DNA from: Mariniflexile maritimum
Lineage (GTDB): Bacteria > Bacteroidota > Bacteroidia > Flavobacteriales > Flavobacteriaceae
NCBI RefSeq assembly: GCF_009746565.1
Contig: NZ_WRPN01000009.1
Location: forward strand, 62,001 to 126,000
Reading direction: 5' to 3'
Length of the DNA stretch: 64,000 bases
The notes beneath the pieces were generated by a model. The model saw only the letters and a list, made by a program, of their open reading frames with translations. It was not told the origin of the DNA and did not search any database. Made by a program: the position numbers and the translations under genes. Of the stretch, positions 28,520 through 38,833 are shown in pieces; positions within the stretch are counted from its first letter, which is position 1, and every line of letters starts with the position of its first letter.

Positions 28520-29674
28520 GTGCCAATATATTACGCCATATTTTTTTTTGTAGGAGCTTATATTATAACGTATTTAACAATTCCCAAAATTATTAAATTA
28601 GTGGAGTATAAGAACCTTATGGACAACCCTACCAAAAGGAGCTCCCATATTTGCAATACCCCAACGTTGGGTGGCGCCTCCTTTTTTTACACATTAATTT
28701 TAGCGTTATTTTTTCTCAAGGCATGGGGCAATCACGATGAGGCCATCTATTTCATCCCGGGGCTTACCATTCTTTTCATAGTTGGCTTAAAAGATGATCT
28801 GCTGGTGCTTTCTCCCTATACAAAACTCGTTGCCCAATTGTTGTCGGTAACCTTTATTCTAAGCAACGATAGCTTTATGATTCATTCTCTAAATGGTTTT
28901 TTTGGAATTTATGACGTTCCAATATATCTATATTATTTTATAGGTGCTTTTATGATGGTAACCATCATAAATGCCTACAATTTAATCGATGGTATTGATG
29001 GGTTGGCAGCTATGGTTGGCATAGTAATACTTATTATTTACGCCACAATATTTTACATGACCAATGATTATTTCTATTTTTTGCTTAGCCTTACCTTAAA
29101 TGGTTGTTTGATAGCATTCCTTAAATTTAATTTGGCACCAATTGATTCAAACAAAAAAATTTTTATGGGTGATACCGGCTCATTAATAGTGGGATTCATT
29201 ATAAGCGTTTTAACGTTGAAATTTTTAGCATTGTCGCCAGATTCTGCTAAACAAAACTTGCCATTTTTAATTGAGAACATTCCATTAATAGCGATAAGTA
29301 TTTTAATTGTTCCCTTATTTGATACGGCCCGGGTTTTTACCATAAGATTGGCCAGTAAAAGAAGCCCTTTCTCTGCCGATAGAAATCATACACACCACAT
29401 TTTAATCGATTATTTTAAAATGTCACACAGAAAGGCTAGTTTAATTATTGGTGGTTTTAATCTAATTTTTGTTTACCTCTTCATTATACTCGGAAGTTCT
29501 TCCTATAACTCATGGCTCATTACTATTTTAGTTATTACGGTCATACTTTTAGGGTATTTCTTCTACAAATACGATTATAGCTTTGCTAACATTAAACGAA
29601 AAATCCGATTCAGGAAAAAAGTAGATGTCGTAAAGGAAAAGGGAAAAAATATAATTAGGAAAAAAGACAAATGA
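28520..29674 (+). CDS. WecA/MraY-type undecaprenyl-phosphate sugar-1-phosphate transferase
   Basis: This 384-residue membrane enzyme with about ten segments transfers a sugar-1-phosphate (often GlcNAc-1-P) to undecaprenyl phosphate, starting repeat-unit assembly. Family motifs are present: GLKDDLLVLSP near residue 92, AYNLIDGIDGLA near 153, FMGDTGSLIVGF near 216 and the histidine motif RNHTHHILI near 292. It starts with GTG at 28520, supported by the adjacent promoter. It overlaps ugd by 4 bases. A second initiating-type enzyme lies at 31971. Confidence 0.88.
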   Translation: MPIYYAIFFFVGAYIITYLTIPKIIKLVEYKNLMDNPTKRSSHICNTPTLGGASFFYTLILALFFLKAWGNHDEAIYFIPGLTILFIVGLKDDLLVLSPYTKLVAQLLSVTFILSNDSFMIHSLNGFFGIYDVPIYLYYFIGAFMMVTIINAYNLIDGIDGLAAMVGIVILIIYATIFYMTNDYFYFLLSLTLNGCLIAFLKFNLAPIDSNKKIFMGDTGSLIVGFIISVLTLKFLALSPDSAKQNLPFLIENIPLIAISILIVPLFDTARVFTIRLASKRSPFSADRNHTHHILIDYFKMSHRKASLIIGGFNLIFVYLFIILGSSSYNSWLITILVITVILLGYFFYKYDYSFANIKRKIRFRKKVDVVKEKGKNIIRKKDK

Positions 29675-30984
29675 AAATATCCGTAATTGGTACAGGCTAT
29701 GTAGGGTTGGTAACAGGCACTTGTTTGGCGGAAACCGGAAATGATGTGCTTTGTATTGACAATGACAAAGACAAAGTAAAACAGCTAAAAGAAGGTATAG
29801 TGCCCATTTACGAACCTCATCTGGATGTTTTATTCGATAGAAATATTAAAGCAGGACGGTTAAGTTTTTCAACCTCTCTTGAAGAAGGCCTAAGTCATGG
29901 CGACATTATTTTTCTTGCGTTACCTACACCAGAAGGCGAAAATGGTTCTGCCGATTTAAAATATATCCTAGGGGTTTCAGAGGAAATAGGAAAGCTCATT
30001 GAAAATTACAAGATAATTGTTGATAAAAGCACCGTTCCCGTAGGAACCGCCGAAAAAGTAAAGGCCATTATTGAAAAAAACACGCAAGTAGATTTTGATG
30101 TCGTGTCAAACCCAGAATTTCTACGTGAAGGTTTCGCGGTAGATGATTTCCTTAAGCCCGAGCGTATCGTTATTGGTTCTAGCTCTGAAAAAGCTACCGA
30201 AATCATGATGAAGCTCTACAAACCCTTTGTTAGGTCTGGAAATCCTATAATCGTGATGGATGAAAAATCGGCTGAACTAACTAAATATGCTGCAAATTCA
30301 TTTTTAGCGACCAAAATTACCTTTATGAACGAAATTGCAAATTTTTGCGAACTAGTTGGGGCCAATGTCGATAAAGTTCGAGCAGGCATGGGAGCCGACT
30401 CGCGCATAGGCAAGCGATTTCTGTTCCCTGGCATAGGTTATGGCGGTTCCTGCTTTCCAAAAGACGTTAAAGCACTTCACAAATCGGGTAAAGATTCAAA
30501 TTACGATTTCAACATTTTAAATGCAGTAATTAAAGTGAACGATACCCAAAAAAAAATATTATTACCTAGAATAAAAACGTATTTTAATGGCAATTTAAAA
30601 GATAAAACCTTCGCCGTTTGGGGCTTGGCATTTAAGCCAGAAACGGATGATATTAGAGAAGCACCCTCATTATTTATCATAAGCGAATTATTAGCAGAAG
30701 GCGCAACCATAAAAGTTTTCGACCCCGAAGCGATGCCAAACATAAAAAAAGAGTTTTCCAATAAAATTGTGTACGCTCTCAATAAAGATGAAGCAACCAT
30801 GGGTGCAGATGCTTTAATTATTTGTACCGAGTGGAGCTTGTTTAGAACACCAGATTTTGAAAAATTAAAGTCCAATTTGAATCAGCCTGTTATTTTTGAT
30901 GGTCGAAATCTGTATGATTTGGAGGATATTCAAAAAGAAGGATTTTATTATAGTTCCATAGGAAGGAAAACAGTAAACCCATGA
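29671..30984 (+). CDS. ugd: UDP-glucose 6-dehydrogenase
   Basis: This enzyme oxidises UDP-glucose to UDP-glucuronate. The 437-residue protein has [15 protein letters not shown] near residue 7, [11 protein letters not shown] near 119 and the catalytic Cys in [14 protein letters not shown] near 260. It overlaps wecA by 4 bases and uxs by 4 bases, so supply of UDP-GlcA and its decarboxylation are coupled. Confidence 0.94.
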   Translation: MKISVIGTGYVGLVTGTCLAETGNDVLCIDNDKDKVKQLKEGIVPIYEPHLDVLFDRNIKAGRLSFSTSLEEGLSHGDIIFLALPTPEGENGSADLKYILGVSEEIGKLIENYKIIVDKSTVPVGTAEKVKAIIEKNTQVDFDVVSNPEFLREGFAVDDFLKPERIVIGSSSEKATEIMMKLYKPFVRSGNPIIVMDEKSAELTKYAANSFLATKITFMNEIANFCELVGANVDKVRAGMGADSRIGKRFLFPGIGYGGSCFPKDVKALHKSGKDSNYDFNILNAVIKVNDTQKKILLPRIKTYFNGNLKDKTFAVWGLAFKPETDDIREAPSLFIISELLAEGATIKVFDPEAMPNIKKEFSNKIVYALNKDEATMGADALIICTEWSLFRTPDFEKLKSNLNQPVIFDGRNLYDLEDIQKEGFYYSSIGRKTVNP

Positions 30985-31967
30985 AAAACGTTTTAATAAC
31001 CGGGGCAGCAGGATTTTTAGGCTCGCATTTATGCGACCGTTTTATCAAAGAAGGTTATAAAGTGATTGGAATGGACAACTTTATAACTGGCGATAAAAAA
31101 AATCTGCAGCATTTAGCACACCATCCCCATTTTGAGTTTATCGAACACGATGTAACCCAATATATTAAAATTGATGGTGATTTAGACTATATTCTCCATT
31201 TTGCATCACCGGCAAGCCCTATCGATTATCTAAAAATCCCCATTCAAACCTTAAAGGTAGGCTCGTTGGGAACCCATAATTTACTGGGTTTGGCAAAAGC
31301 TAAACAAGCAAGAATTCTTATTGCATCAACTTCCGAAGTTTATGGCGACCCTTTGGTGCACCCTCAAACAGAAGATTATTATGGCAATGTTAATACCATT
31401 GGTCCAAGAGGCGTGTATGATGAGGCCAAACGTTTCCAAGAATCCATCACCATGGCCTACCATAGGTTTCATGGGTTAGAAACCCGAATCGTTCGTATTT
31501 TTAATACTTACGGCCCCCGAATGCGCCTAAACGACGGCCGCGTGATACCTGCTTTTATGGGGCAAGCACTTCGCGGTGAAGATTTAACCATTTTTGGCGA
31601 CGGTTCTCAAACACGCTCCTTCTGTTATGTTAACGACCAGGTAGAAGGCATTTACAGGTTGCTATTAAGCGATTATGCAGAACCTGTTAACATTGGGAAT
31701 CCGCACGAAATATCCATTAAGGATTTCGCTGAAGAAATCATCAAGCTAACGGGCACTTCACAAAAAGTGATTTATAAAGACTTGCCCGTAAACGACCCCA
31801 TGCAACGGCAGCCCGATATTACCTTGGCCAAAAAACTATTAGGTTGGGAGCCCAAAGTCGGTCGCGCGGAAGGCATGAAAATAACGTTCGATTATTTTAA
31901 AAATTTAACAACAGAAGAGCTTTATAAAAGTGAGCATAAAGATTTTTCGGGCTACATAAACAAATAG
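30981..31967 (+). CDS. uxs: UDP-glucuronate decarboxylase (UDP-xylose synthase)
   Basis: This 328-residue extended SDR enzyme starts with [13 protein letters not shown] and contains the TSEVYGDPL segment, Tyr-x3-Lys in [11 protein letters not shown] near 150, and [10 protein letters not shown]. The pattern and its place directly after ugd favour conversion of UDP-GlcA to UDP-xylose. A UDP-GlcA 4-epimerase is a less likely alternative. Confidence 0.87.
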   Translation: MKNVLITGAAGFLGSHLCDRFIKEGYKVIGMDNFITGDKKNLQHLAHHPHFEFIEHDVTQYIKIDGDLDYILHFASPASPIDYLKIPIQTLKVGSLGTHNLLGLAKAKQARILIASTSEVYGDPLVHPQTEDYYGNVNTIGPRGVYDEAKRFQESITMAYHRFHGLETRIVRIFNTYGPRMRLNDGRVIPAFMGQALRGEDLTIFGDGSQTRSFCYVNDQVEGIYRLLLSDYAEPVNIGNPHEISIKDFAEEIIKLTGTSQKVIYKDLPVNDPMQRQPDITLAKKLLGWEPKVGRAEGMKITFDYFKNLTTEELYKSEHKDFSGYINK

Positions 31968-31970
31968 CTT

Positions 31971-33380
31971 ATGGAATTTAAACGCGGTAGGTATTCGTGG
32001 TTGTTAAGACCTGTATTGATTATATACGATCTTTTTGTTATCAATTACCTTGCGTTTTATTTTTTGAGACTTAATGATGAAAACCTATACTTTTTCTCAT
32101 CCAAATGGCTCAACGATAAATACTTATTATATGCCCTGTATTCCATCGTCTTATGGCTCATTTCAACCTATTTTTTAAAATTCTATAAAATTTATCGGCA
32201 CACTTCTGCCTTAAATATCATATCGATTTTATTTAAGCAATTTTTAGTTTATGCGGTAATCGTTTTTGCATTTTTAGGCGTCTTTAGGAGCATAGACATA
32301 TCAGCCTTCGTAACGTTGCACTATTTGTTTTACTCGTTTGCCGCAATTGGAGTGGTTAAAATAGCTAGTTTTTATGTGCTAAAAACGTTTAGGTTATATT
32401 TAAAAGGGAATATTCGAAACGTTATAATAGTAGGCACTGGCGAAGGCATTGATGAACTTAAACAAATTTTCAATACGAAAAAAGAACTTGGGTACAATCT
32501 AAAAGGTATTTTTGGAAACACAGCAACTATCAATACAACAGGAACGATTGCCGATAGTTTTCGTTTCTTGGAAAACAATAAAAATATCGATGAAATATAC
32601 TGCGCAATTGATGAACTATCTGAAAAAGAAGTGAACGAATATGTTAAGTATGCCAATTTGCATCATTGCAATATCAAATTTGTGCCCAATACCTCAAAAC
32701 TTTATACAAAGCGACTTCGTACAGATTATTATAGCTACGTTCCTGTTTTGTCCATTCAGGAAGGCACATTGAATAATGAAATCAATAAACTTATAAAACG
32801 AAGTTTCGATATTGTTTTTTCAATGTTTATAATCATTTTTGTGCTCTCATGGCTAACTGTTATCCTTTTTGTATTGATAAAGCTCGAATCTAAGGGGCCG
32901 TTGTTCTACAGGCACAAAAGAAACGGTATTAACTATAAAGAGTTTTATTGCTATAAGTTTAGATCGTTAACTATTACCAAAGAAGTTAAAGGGACTTATG
33001 TCAAGCAAGGTGATAACAGGGTAACGGCCATTGGTAAGTTTTTGCGCAAAACCAGTTTTGACGAATTGCCCCAATTCATAAACGTACTAAAGGGCGAAAT
33101 GAGTGTAGTGGGGCCACGACCGCACATGTTATCTTATACCGATGATTATTCTAAAATAATTGACAAATATAATTTTATCTACCGGCACCATGTAAAACCA
33201 GGTATTACTGGTTTGGCTCAAATAAAGGGATATAGAGGTGAAGTTGAAACTGATAATGATATCATTAATAGAGTTAAATACGATATTTTTTACATTGAAA
33301 ACTGGTCGTTGTTATTGGATTTAAAAATCATCATACAAACATTCATCAATGCTTTGAAAGGCGAGGAAAAAGCTTATTGA
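31971..33380 (+). CDS. Polyprenyl glycosylphosphotransferase (WcaJ/WbaP type)
   Basis: This 469-residue initiating transferase has four to five N-terminal membrane segments, a CoA-binding-like central domain (NVIIVGTGEGIDELKQ near 144) and another membrane segment near 280. The C-terminal catalytic domain has FDELPQFINVLKGEMSVVGP near residue 362 and KPGITGLAQI near 412. It links a hexose- or deoxyhexose-phosphate to undecaprenyl phosphate. With the WecA-type enzyme it gives the locus two possible initiation routes. Confidence 0.9.
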   Translation: MEFKRGRYSWLLRPVLIIYDLFVINYLAFYFLRLNDENLYFFSSKWLNDKYLLYALYSIVLWLISTYFLKFYKIYRHTSALNIISILFKQFLVYAVIVFAFLGVFRSIDISAFVTLHYLFYSFAAIGVVKIASFYVLKTFRLYLKGNIRNVIIVGTGEGIDELKQIFNTKKELGYNLKGIFGNTATINTTGTIADSFRFLENNKNIDEIYCAIDELSEKEVNEYVKYANLHHCNIKFVPNTSKLYTKRLRTDYYSYVPVLSIQEGTLNNEINKLIKRSFDIVFSMFIIIFVLSWLTVILFVLIKLESKGPLFYRHKRNGINYKEFYCYKFRSLTITKEVKGTYVKQGDNRVTAIGKFLRKTSFDELPQFINVLKGEMSVVGPRPHMLSYTDDYSKIIDKYNFIYRHHVKPGITGLAQIKGYRGEVETDNDIINRVKYDIFYIENWSLLLDLKIIIQTFINALKGEEKAY

Positions 33381-33386
33381 ACTATT

Positions 33387-34166
33387 TTGAAACCCTTAGT
33401 GTCCGTCATAACGCCCCTATTCAATTCTGAAAATTATATTTCAGAAACCATAAACAGCGTTATCAACCAAACCTATCAAAATTGGGAATTGCTTTTAATT
33501 GATGATGGCTCAACCGATAAAACCGTCGAGATAGTTACTAATTTTATGGCCAAAAACCCAAACATAAAACTGCTAAAAAACGATATTAATTTGGGTGCAG
33601 CCATTTCAAGAAATAAGGGCATCGATGCGGCCCAAGGTGATTATATAGCGTTTCTGGACGCCGATGATATTTGGAAACCCGAAAAACTACAAGTACAGAT
33701 CAAATTTATGCAAGCCCAAAATGGCCTTGTTAGTTTTAGCAGCTACGAGCAAATAAACAAATATGGCCAACCGCTCAACTTATTAATAAAGGCATTACCC
33801 GAACTTACCTATAAAAAACAGCTAAAAAGCAATTATATAGGCAATTTAACAGGCATGTACAACGCCAAGGTTTTGGGAAAAATAAAAGCACCCAATTTGC
33901 GCAAACGGCAAGATTGGTTATTATGGTTAAATGCTATTGAAAAATCGGGAAAACCTGCCATAGGGATTCAAGAATCGTTAGCTTATTACAGGGTTAGAAC
34001 TGATTCTATGTCTTCCAATAAAATGAATCTCCTTAAACATAATTATTTGGTATATAGAAAAGGTTTGGGGTTTTCAACCTTAAAATCGGTTTACTGTATG
34101 CTTGTGTTTTTATATGAACACTTTTTTGTGAAATCAAAACAAGTTGTTTCTACAAGTACGACTTAA
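33387..34166 (+). CDS. Glycosyltransferase, GT2 family
   Basis: This 259-residue GT-A inverting transferase carries VSVITPLFNSENYISETI, LLLIDDGSTDKT near residue 37 and the metal-binding FLDADDIWKPEKL near 91. The start is a TTG codon, supported by the family N-terminus beginning right there. Its 3' end overlaps the convergent PaaK-like gene by 17 bases, leaving no space for a classical terminator. Confidence 0.88.
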   Translation: MKPLVSVITPLFNSENYISETINSVINQTYQNWELLLIDDGSTDKTVEIVTNFMAKNPNIKLLKNDINLGAAISRNKGIDAAQGDYIAFLDADDIWKPEKLQVQIKFMQAQNGLVSFSSYEQINKYGQPLNLLIKALPELTYKKQLKSNYIGNLTGMYNAKVLGKIKAPNLRKRQDWLLWLNAIEKSGKPAIGIQESLAYYRVRTDSMSSNKMNLLKHNYLVYRKGLGFSTLKSVYCMLVFLYEHFFVKSKQVVSTSTT

Positions 34167-35451
34167 ATTGTTTTAATTTTCCTCTGTTGGAACGGTCTAA
34201 CGAAGGTTTTCTTTCAAAAAAAACCATTAAGTTTGGTTCTAAATATTTAGAAATAGCGTTTTTAATATCGGTTAATTTTTCTTCTGAAAGTTCATAAGCA
34301 CTTGTGTAGCTTATTTTAAACGTATCCAATTTCAACTGTTCAATGATGAATTCTTTTACGTTGCCGTCTTTTTCAATAACGGTTTTAGTAACGTAATAAA
34401 AGGTAAGGCCCGCTGCCTTTTTTCCGCTGGGCAACGCCACAATATCGTTGGTTCGGCCAACCAAAGTTTCCAAAATGGGCTTATTTGGCGTACTTTCTTT
34501 TGAAAGTTTCCCAATATCGCCCAAATCGTAGCGTATAAACGGGTGGGCTTTGTTGTACAGTGCCGTAATTACAACGCGCCCTTCCTCGCCATAGGGCAAT
34601 ACCTTGTTGTTTTCATCTAAAATTTCAATATACAGATCTTCAGAATTTACAACCCACTCTTTTTCAGCATCTTGAAAGGCTATCAAACCCAATTCGGCAG
34701 CGCCATATTCATTAATAACAGCGATACCAAATTGTGTTTCTAAAAGCGTTCTATCTTCAGGAAAAAGCATTTCGGAAGTAACGATACATACTTTTAGTGA
34801 CGGACAAATAGTTTTTAAAACAATGTTTTTTCGTTGTAAATATTTAGCAAACTGAACAATAGCACTGGTGTAGCCATTAATATATTCAAACCTGGTTGTT
34901 TTAAATATGTTGAGGTTTTTTTCAAATTGTGTATCAGTTAAATTAAACACCGAAAACCGATAACGTTTGCTTAAAACATCTTTAAAACGTTCTTTGTAAT
35001 AGCTTTTTTTATCTAACGGAATGCCATAAAACCGCGCTTGTTTCGAGGTGTTGAAATCCAACCCATACCACCCATATCTATCAATAAAACCCGCCCAAGT
35101 TAAAGCATGACAAAATGGGTCTTTAGCAAAAATAAAGGGGTCGCCCGACGATCCGGAGGTTTTATTTACATAACTATTTTTTATTGAAAAACCTTCTGAA
35201 AGTCGCTCTGTTAACGGTTGTTGCAATTGGCGCTTGGTCATTACGGGAATGCTGTTCCAATCGGTTGGGTTTGCATTTTGTGCAAGGTTTTTGTAAAAAG
35301 GATTGTGCTTTAAATGGTAAGTTACAATCGCTTTTTTTTTTGTTTTTAGATAGTCATTAAAATCATCAGTATCTTGAATGGTTTTCAAAATATGTTTGGC
35401 TTTTTCTAATGGAAAGCCTTTAAATTTTAATGAAAGATTGAACAATTTCAA
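34150..35451 (-). CDS. PaaK/CapK-like adenylate-forming enzyme
   Basis: This 433-residue member of the phenylacetate-CoA ligase family has the ATP loop KTSGSSGDPFIF near residue 114 and INEYGAAELGLIAF near 235. Homologues (CapK type) are common at the ends of capsule loci, but their substrate is not known. It is encoded against the direction of the polysaccharide operon and marks the boundary of the locus before purD. Confidence 0.83.
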   Translation of the reverse strand: MKLFNLSLKFKGFPLEKAKHILKTIQDTDDFNDYLKTKKKAIVTYHLKHNPFYKNLAQNANPTDWNSIPVMTKRQLQQPLTERLSEGFSIKNSYVNKTSGSSGDPFIFAKDPFCHALTWAGFIDRYGWYGLDFNTSKQARFYGIPLDKKSYYKERFKDVLSKRYRFSVFNLTDTQFEKNLNIFKTTRFEYINGYTSAIVQFAKYLQRKNIVLKTICPSLKVCIVTSEMLFPEDRTLLETQFGIAVINEYGAAELGLIAFQDAEKEWVVNSEDLYIEILDENNKVLPYGEEGRVVITALYNKAHPFIRYDLGDIGKLSKESTPNKPILETLVGRTNDIVALPSGKKAAGLTFYYVTKTVIEKDGNVKEFIIEQLKLDTFKISYTSAYELSEEKLTDIKNAISKYLEPNLMVFFERKPSLDRSNRGKLKQFKSYL

Positions 35452-35491
35452 GTTAATGCGTAATTTTTGGTAAAGTAACTAAAAAATAGTC

Positions 35492-35520
35492 TTGATTTCA
35501 TGGCATTAATTTTATTTTTG
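35492..35520 (+). promoter_or_regulatory. purD promoter
   Basis: TTG at 35492-35494, an 18-base spacer and TATTTTTG at 35513-35520 match the Bacteroidota promoter pattern. The -7 box lies 22 bases before the purD ATG. Confidence 0.72.
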
Positions 35521-35542
35521 TACTTCATTTAAAAATTAATCA

Positions 35543-36814
35543 ATGAACATTTTAATTCTAGGTCCTGGCGGAAGGGAACATACTTTTGCTTGGAAAATTG
35601 CCCAAAGTCCGTTATGCAAAAACTTATTTGTTGCCCCTGGTAACTCAGGAACTGCTGCAATTGCTACCAACGTAAATATTGGTGTAACCGATTTTGGTGC
35701 CATTAAAAACCTAGTATTAGACAAAAAAATCGATATGGTCGTTGTAGGGCCGGAAGACCCTTTGGTACTTGGCGTGCACGATTATTTTTTAAACGATGAT
35801 GCCATTAAGCACGTAAAAGTGATTGGCCCGCAAAAGGCCGCGGCCGCTTTGGAAGGCAGCAAGGAATTTGCAAAGGAGTTTTTATTCCGTCACAACATAC
35901 CAACGGCAGCTTATGAAAGTTTTACCAAAGAAACCGTTGAAAAAGGCTATACGTTTTTGGAAACGTTAAATCCGCCCTATGTTTTAAAAGCTGATGGTTT
36001 GGCGGCAGGCAAAGGGGTTGTTATTTTAAATGATTTGGAGGAAGCCAAAGCTGAATTGAAAAGCATGCTGGTCGATTCTAAATTTGGGAATGCAAGCTTA
36101 AAAGTGGTTGTTGAAGAATTCTTGGATGGTATCGAATTGAGTTGTTTTGTGTTGTCCGATGGTGAAAACTACAAAATATTACCAACCGCCAAAGATTATA
36201 AACGTATTGGCGAAGGCGATACGGGCTTAAATACGGGCGGTATGGGTGCCGTTTCACCAGTGCCATTTGCAACCGATGAATTTCTGGAAAAAATTGAGGA
36301 ACGTATCGTAAAACCAACTATTGCCGGGTTTAAAAAAGATAACTTGCCCTATGTGGGCTTTGTGTTTATTGGGTTGATAAAAGTAGGCAACGACCCCAAA
36401 GTTATTGAATATAATGTGCGCATGGGCGACCCCGAAACGGAAGTGGTTTTACCAAGAATAAAAAACGATTTTGTTGAAATCCTGCTGGCCATGGCAAACG
36501 GAACGCTGGATAAAATAACCATTGAAATTGATGAGCGTGCCGCAACAACCATCATGTTGGTTTCTGGTGGCTATCCGGAAGAATATGAAAAAGGCAAGGA
36601 AATAACAGGTATCGAAGCCATCCATGATTCTATCCCTTTTCATGCCGGTGCACAATTGGAACACGGAAAAGTGCTAACCTCTGGTGGTCGTGTTATGGCC
36701 ATAACTTCCTATGGAAACAACTATCAAGAGGCCATAAAAAAATCTTACCAAAGTATAGAAAAACTACATTTTGATAAGATGTATTATCGAAAGGATATTG
36801 GGTTCGATCTATAA
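35543..36814 (+). CDS. purD: Phosphoribosylamine-glycine ligase (GAR synthetase)
   Basis: This is the second step of purine biosynthesis, joining glycine to phosphoribosylamine with ATP. The 423-residue ATP-grasp enzyme opens LGPGGREHTFAWKIAQS and contains VLKADGLAAGKGV near 148, EEFLDGIELSC near 191 and EYNVRMGDPETEVVLP near 290. It is a single-gene unit whose 3' end overlaps the convergent DUF6341-like gene by 6 bases. Confidence 0.96.
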   Translation: MNILILGPGGREHTFAWKIAQSPLCKNLFVAPGNSGTAAIATNVNIGVTDFGAIKNLVLDKKIDMVVVGPEDPLVLGVHDYFLNDDAIKHVKVIGPQKAAAALEGSKEFAKEFLFRHNIPTAAYESFTKETVEKGYTFLETLNPPYVLKADGLAAGKGVVILNDLEEAKAELKSMLVDSKFGNASLKVVVEEFLDGIELSCFVLSDGENYKILPTAKDYKRIGEGDTGLNTGGMGAVSPVPFATDEFLEKIEERIVKPTIAGFKKDNLPYVGFVFIGLIKVGNDPKVIEYNVRMGDPETEVVLPRIKNDFVEILLAMANGTLDKITIEIDERAATTIMLVSGGYPEEYEKGKEITGIEAIHDSIPFHAGAQLEHGKVLTSGGRVMAITSYGNNYQEAIKKSYQSIEKLHFDKMYYRKDIGFDL

Positions 36815-37036
36815 ATACGAATGAGACGTTATGCTCTTGTTTTCTTCTTTATTGTCGTTATACTTTTTTAATTGTAACATCCAATAAACAAAGGCCGCAA
36901 ACCCGATAATCATAAAAATCCACGAAATGATATTTGCCATAAACCAACTTGTAAGCTCTAAAGTTCTTAAAGCATCAAAAGGTGCAAAAAGAACGTTTAC
37001 GAATAAATCCTCTATGGCGTAAAAAAAATCTTTCAT
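36809..37036 (-). CDS. Small membrane protein, DUF6341-like
   Basis: This 75-residue protein has an amphipathic start (FFYAIEDLFVNVLFAPFDALR) and one or two hydrophobic segments at about 30-55, with a charged tail. I associate it with the DUF6341 family, found in Flavobacteriaceae next to purD and upp. Function unknown. A TATTTTTG box on the minus strand at 37087-37094 may be its promoter. Confidence 0.7.
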   Translation of the reverse strand: MKDFFYAIEDLFVNVLFAPFDALRTLELTSWFMANIISWIFMIIGFAAFVYWMLQLKKYNDNKEENKSITSHSYL

Positions 37037-37106
37037 AAGTACTATTTGTTGTTTTCTAACCGGTTATTGTTAGTATATTTACCAAGCAAAAATACAAAAA
37101 CAGTTA

Positions 37107-38030
37107 ATGATAACAAGCATTTTTAATAAATCTAAACCAATAAATTTTATTATTGTTTTTTTTATCACGGCACTGGCATTTATTACAGCTAGAACGGGGC
37201 TTTTGGATAATCCCATGGCATTAGGCATCATGTTTAAGCAACTGGCGGTGTTTGCCATTTGCATCATCACAATTTTGTTGTTTGATTTCATCATAACCAA
37301 AAACAGTTTAACCAAAAGCAACAATTACGAGATTTTGCTTTTTAGTTTGTTCCTGTTAACCCTCGTGCAAACAACAAACAACACGCATATTCTATTATCC
37401 AACTTTTTTTTGCTGTTGGCACTTAGGCGAATTATGAGCTTAAGTTCGCAAAAAAGTGTAAAGAGCAAACTTTTCGATGCCGCGTTGTGGGTAGCCGTGG
37501 CATCGGTATTTTATTTTTGGGCCATCCTATTTTTTGCGGCCGTTATTTTAAGTTTGATTTTATATACCGATAACAACATACGCCATTGGGTGCTGCCTTT
37601 TTTGGGTGTGGGCACCGTTTTGGTTATCGCAATGAGTGTTTCTATACTATGTTATGGCGATTATTTTGAAATATCAAAAGAATCGCAAAGTATTAGTTAC
37701 GATTTTAGCCCCTATAATTCCGTTAAGTTTTTAGTGGCCATAACCATGCTGCTGTCTTTCGGTATTTGGTCGTCCATTTTCTATTTACAGAACATCAAAA
37801 AGAAGAAAAAAGCATCTAGGGCATCATTCAAAATGGTTATTATTGTTGCTGTTATCGCCTTTATATTGGTATTGCAGGCACCCAAAAAAAATGGCAGCGA
37901 ATTTTTGTTTTTGTTTGCGCCATTGGCAATAATTATTACCAATTACATCGAAACCATTGAAGAAAAATGGTTTAAGGAAGTGTTTCTTGCGGTTTTGATG
38001 CTATTGCCTTTTGTGCTATTAGTGTTGTAG
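37107..38030 (+). CDS. Polytopic membrane protein, DUF6427-like
   Basis: This 307-residue protein has about eight hydrophobic segments and short polar loops, with a basic loop (IKKKKKASRASFK) near residue 235. I recognise it as the DUF6427-type protein that Flavobacteriaceae carry between the DUF6341-like gene and upp. No catalytic motif is visible. It overlaps the convergent upp gene by 12 bases. Confidence 0.7.
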   Translation: MITSIFNKSKPINFIIVFFITALAFITARTGLLDNPMALGIMFKQLAVFAICIITILLFDFIITKNSLTKSNNYEILLFSLFLLTLVQTTNNTHILLSNFFLLLALRRIMSLSSQKSVKSKLFDAALWVAVASVFYFWAILFFAAVILSLILYTDNNIRHWVLPFLGVGTVLVIAMSVSILCYGDYFEISKESQSISYDFSPYNSVKFLVAITMLLSFGIWSSIFYLQNIKKKKKASRASFKMVIIVAVIAFILVLQAPKKNGSEFLFLFAPLAIIITNYIETIEEKWFKEVFLAVLMLLPFVLLVL

Positions 38031-38678
38031 TTTGCTGCCATAGGCCAAATCGCCGGCATCTCCAAGCCCAGGAACAATATAGCTTTTTTCATCAAGTTCA
38101 TCGTCAATGGCGGCAATCCATAAATGTACGGTATCGGCAACGTGTTTTTCAACAAAGGCAACACCTTCCTTAGTGCCAATAACGCTTACCAAATGTACCT
38201 CTTTGGGGGTTCCATACGGTTTTAAGGCTTCATAAGTAGCCAACATCGAGCGTCCTGTTGCCAACATGGGGTCGGCTAGGATAAGTGTTTTGTTGGTTAA
38301 GTTCGGACAAGCTAAGTATTCAACAACAATCTCAAAATTTTCAGGGTCGTTGCCGTGGTGCCGGTATGCCGAAATAAAAGCGTTTTCGGCGGTATCAAAA
38401 TAATTGAGTAACCCATTATGCAACGGGATGCCCGCTCTTAAAATGGAACATAAAACAAGGTCGTTTTCCATTAATTCAATATTACACAATCCTAATGGGG
38501 TTTGAATGGCATGCGGTTTGTGGTTAAAAACCTTGCTCATTTCATACCCTAAAATTTCACCAATACGCTCAATGTTGCGTCTAAATCGCATCCGGTCTTT
38601 TTGGATGCTTACATCTCTAATTTCTGAAATAAACCTGTTCAATATTGAATTTTGATTGGAAATAGTATGGATATGCAT
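38019..38678 (-). CDS. upp: Uracil phosphoribosyltransferase
   Basis: This salvage enzyme forms UMP from uracil and PRPP. It has the PRPP loop LILADPMLATGRSM near residue 137 and the uracil-binding AIDDELDEKSYIVPGLGDAGD segment at the C-terminus. I place the start at the Met of MHIHTISNQNS (38678), which gives a family-like 219-residue protein. A Met three codons upstream (38687) is the alternative. Confidence 0.94.
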   Translation of the reverse strand: MHIHTISNQNSILNRFISEIRDVSIQKDRMRFRRNIERIGEILGYEMSKVFNHKPHAIQTPLGLCNIELMENDLVLCSILRAGIPLHNGLLNYFDTAENAFISAYRHHGNDPENFEIVVEYLACPNLTNKTLILADPMLATGRSMLATYEALKPYGTPKEVHLVSVIGTKEGVAFVEKHVADTVHLWIAAIDDELDEKSYIVPGLGDAGDLAYGSKLQH

Positions 38679-38833
38679 AAAATACAAGGTGTTTTTGGAA
38701 CGTAAAGTTAGCGAAATTGAAGCATATTTTAGGGCAACGTTTTTTAAAATGGCAAATCATAAAAGCAACATAGCATGTTATCCTTATAATTTGTGTAAAT
38801 TTACGTCTCAAAAATTAAAAAAATCAATAGATC

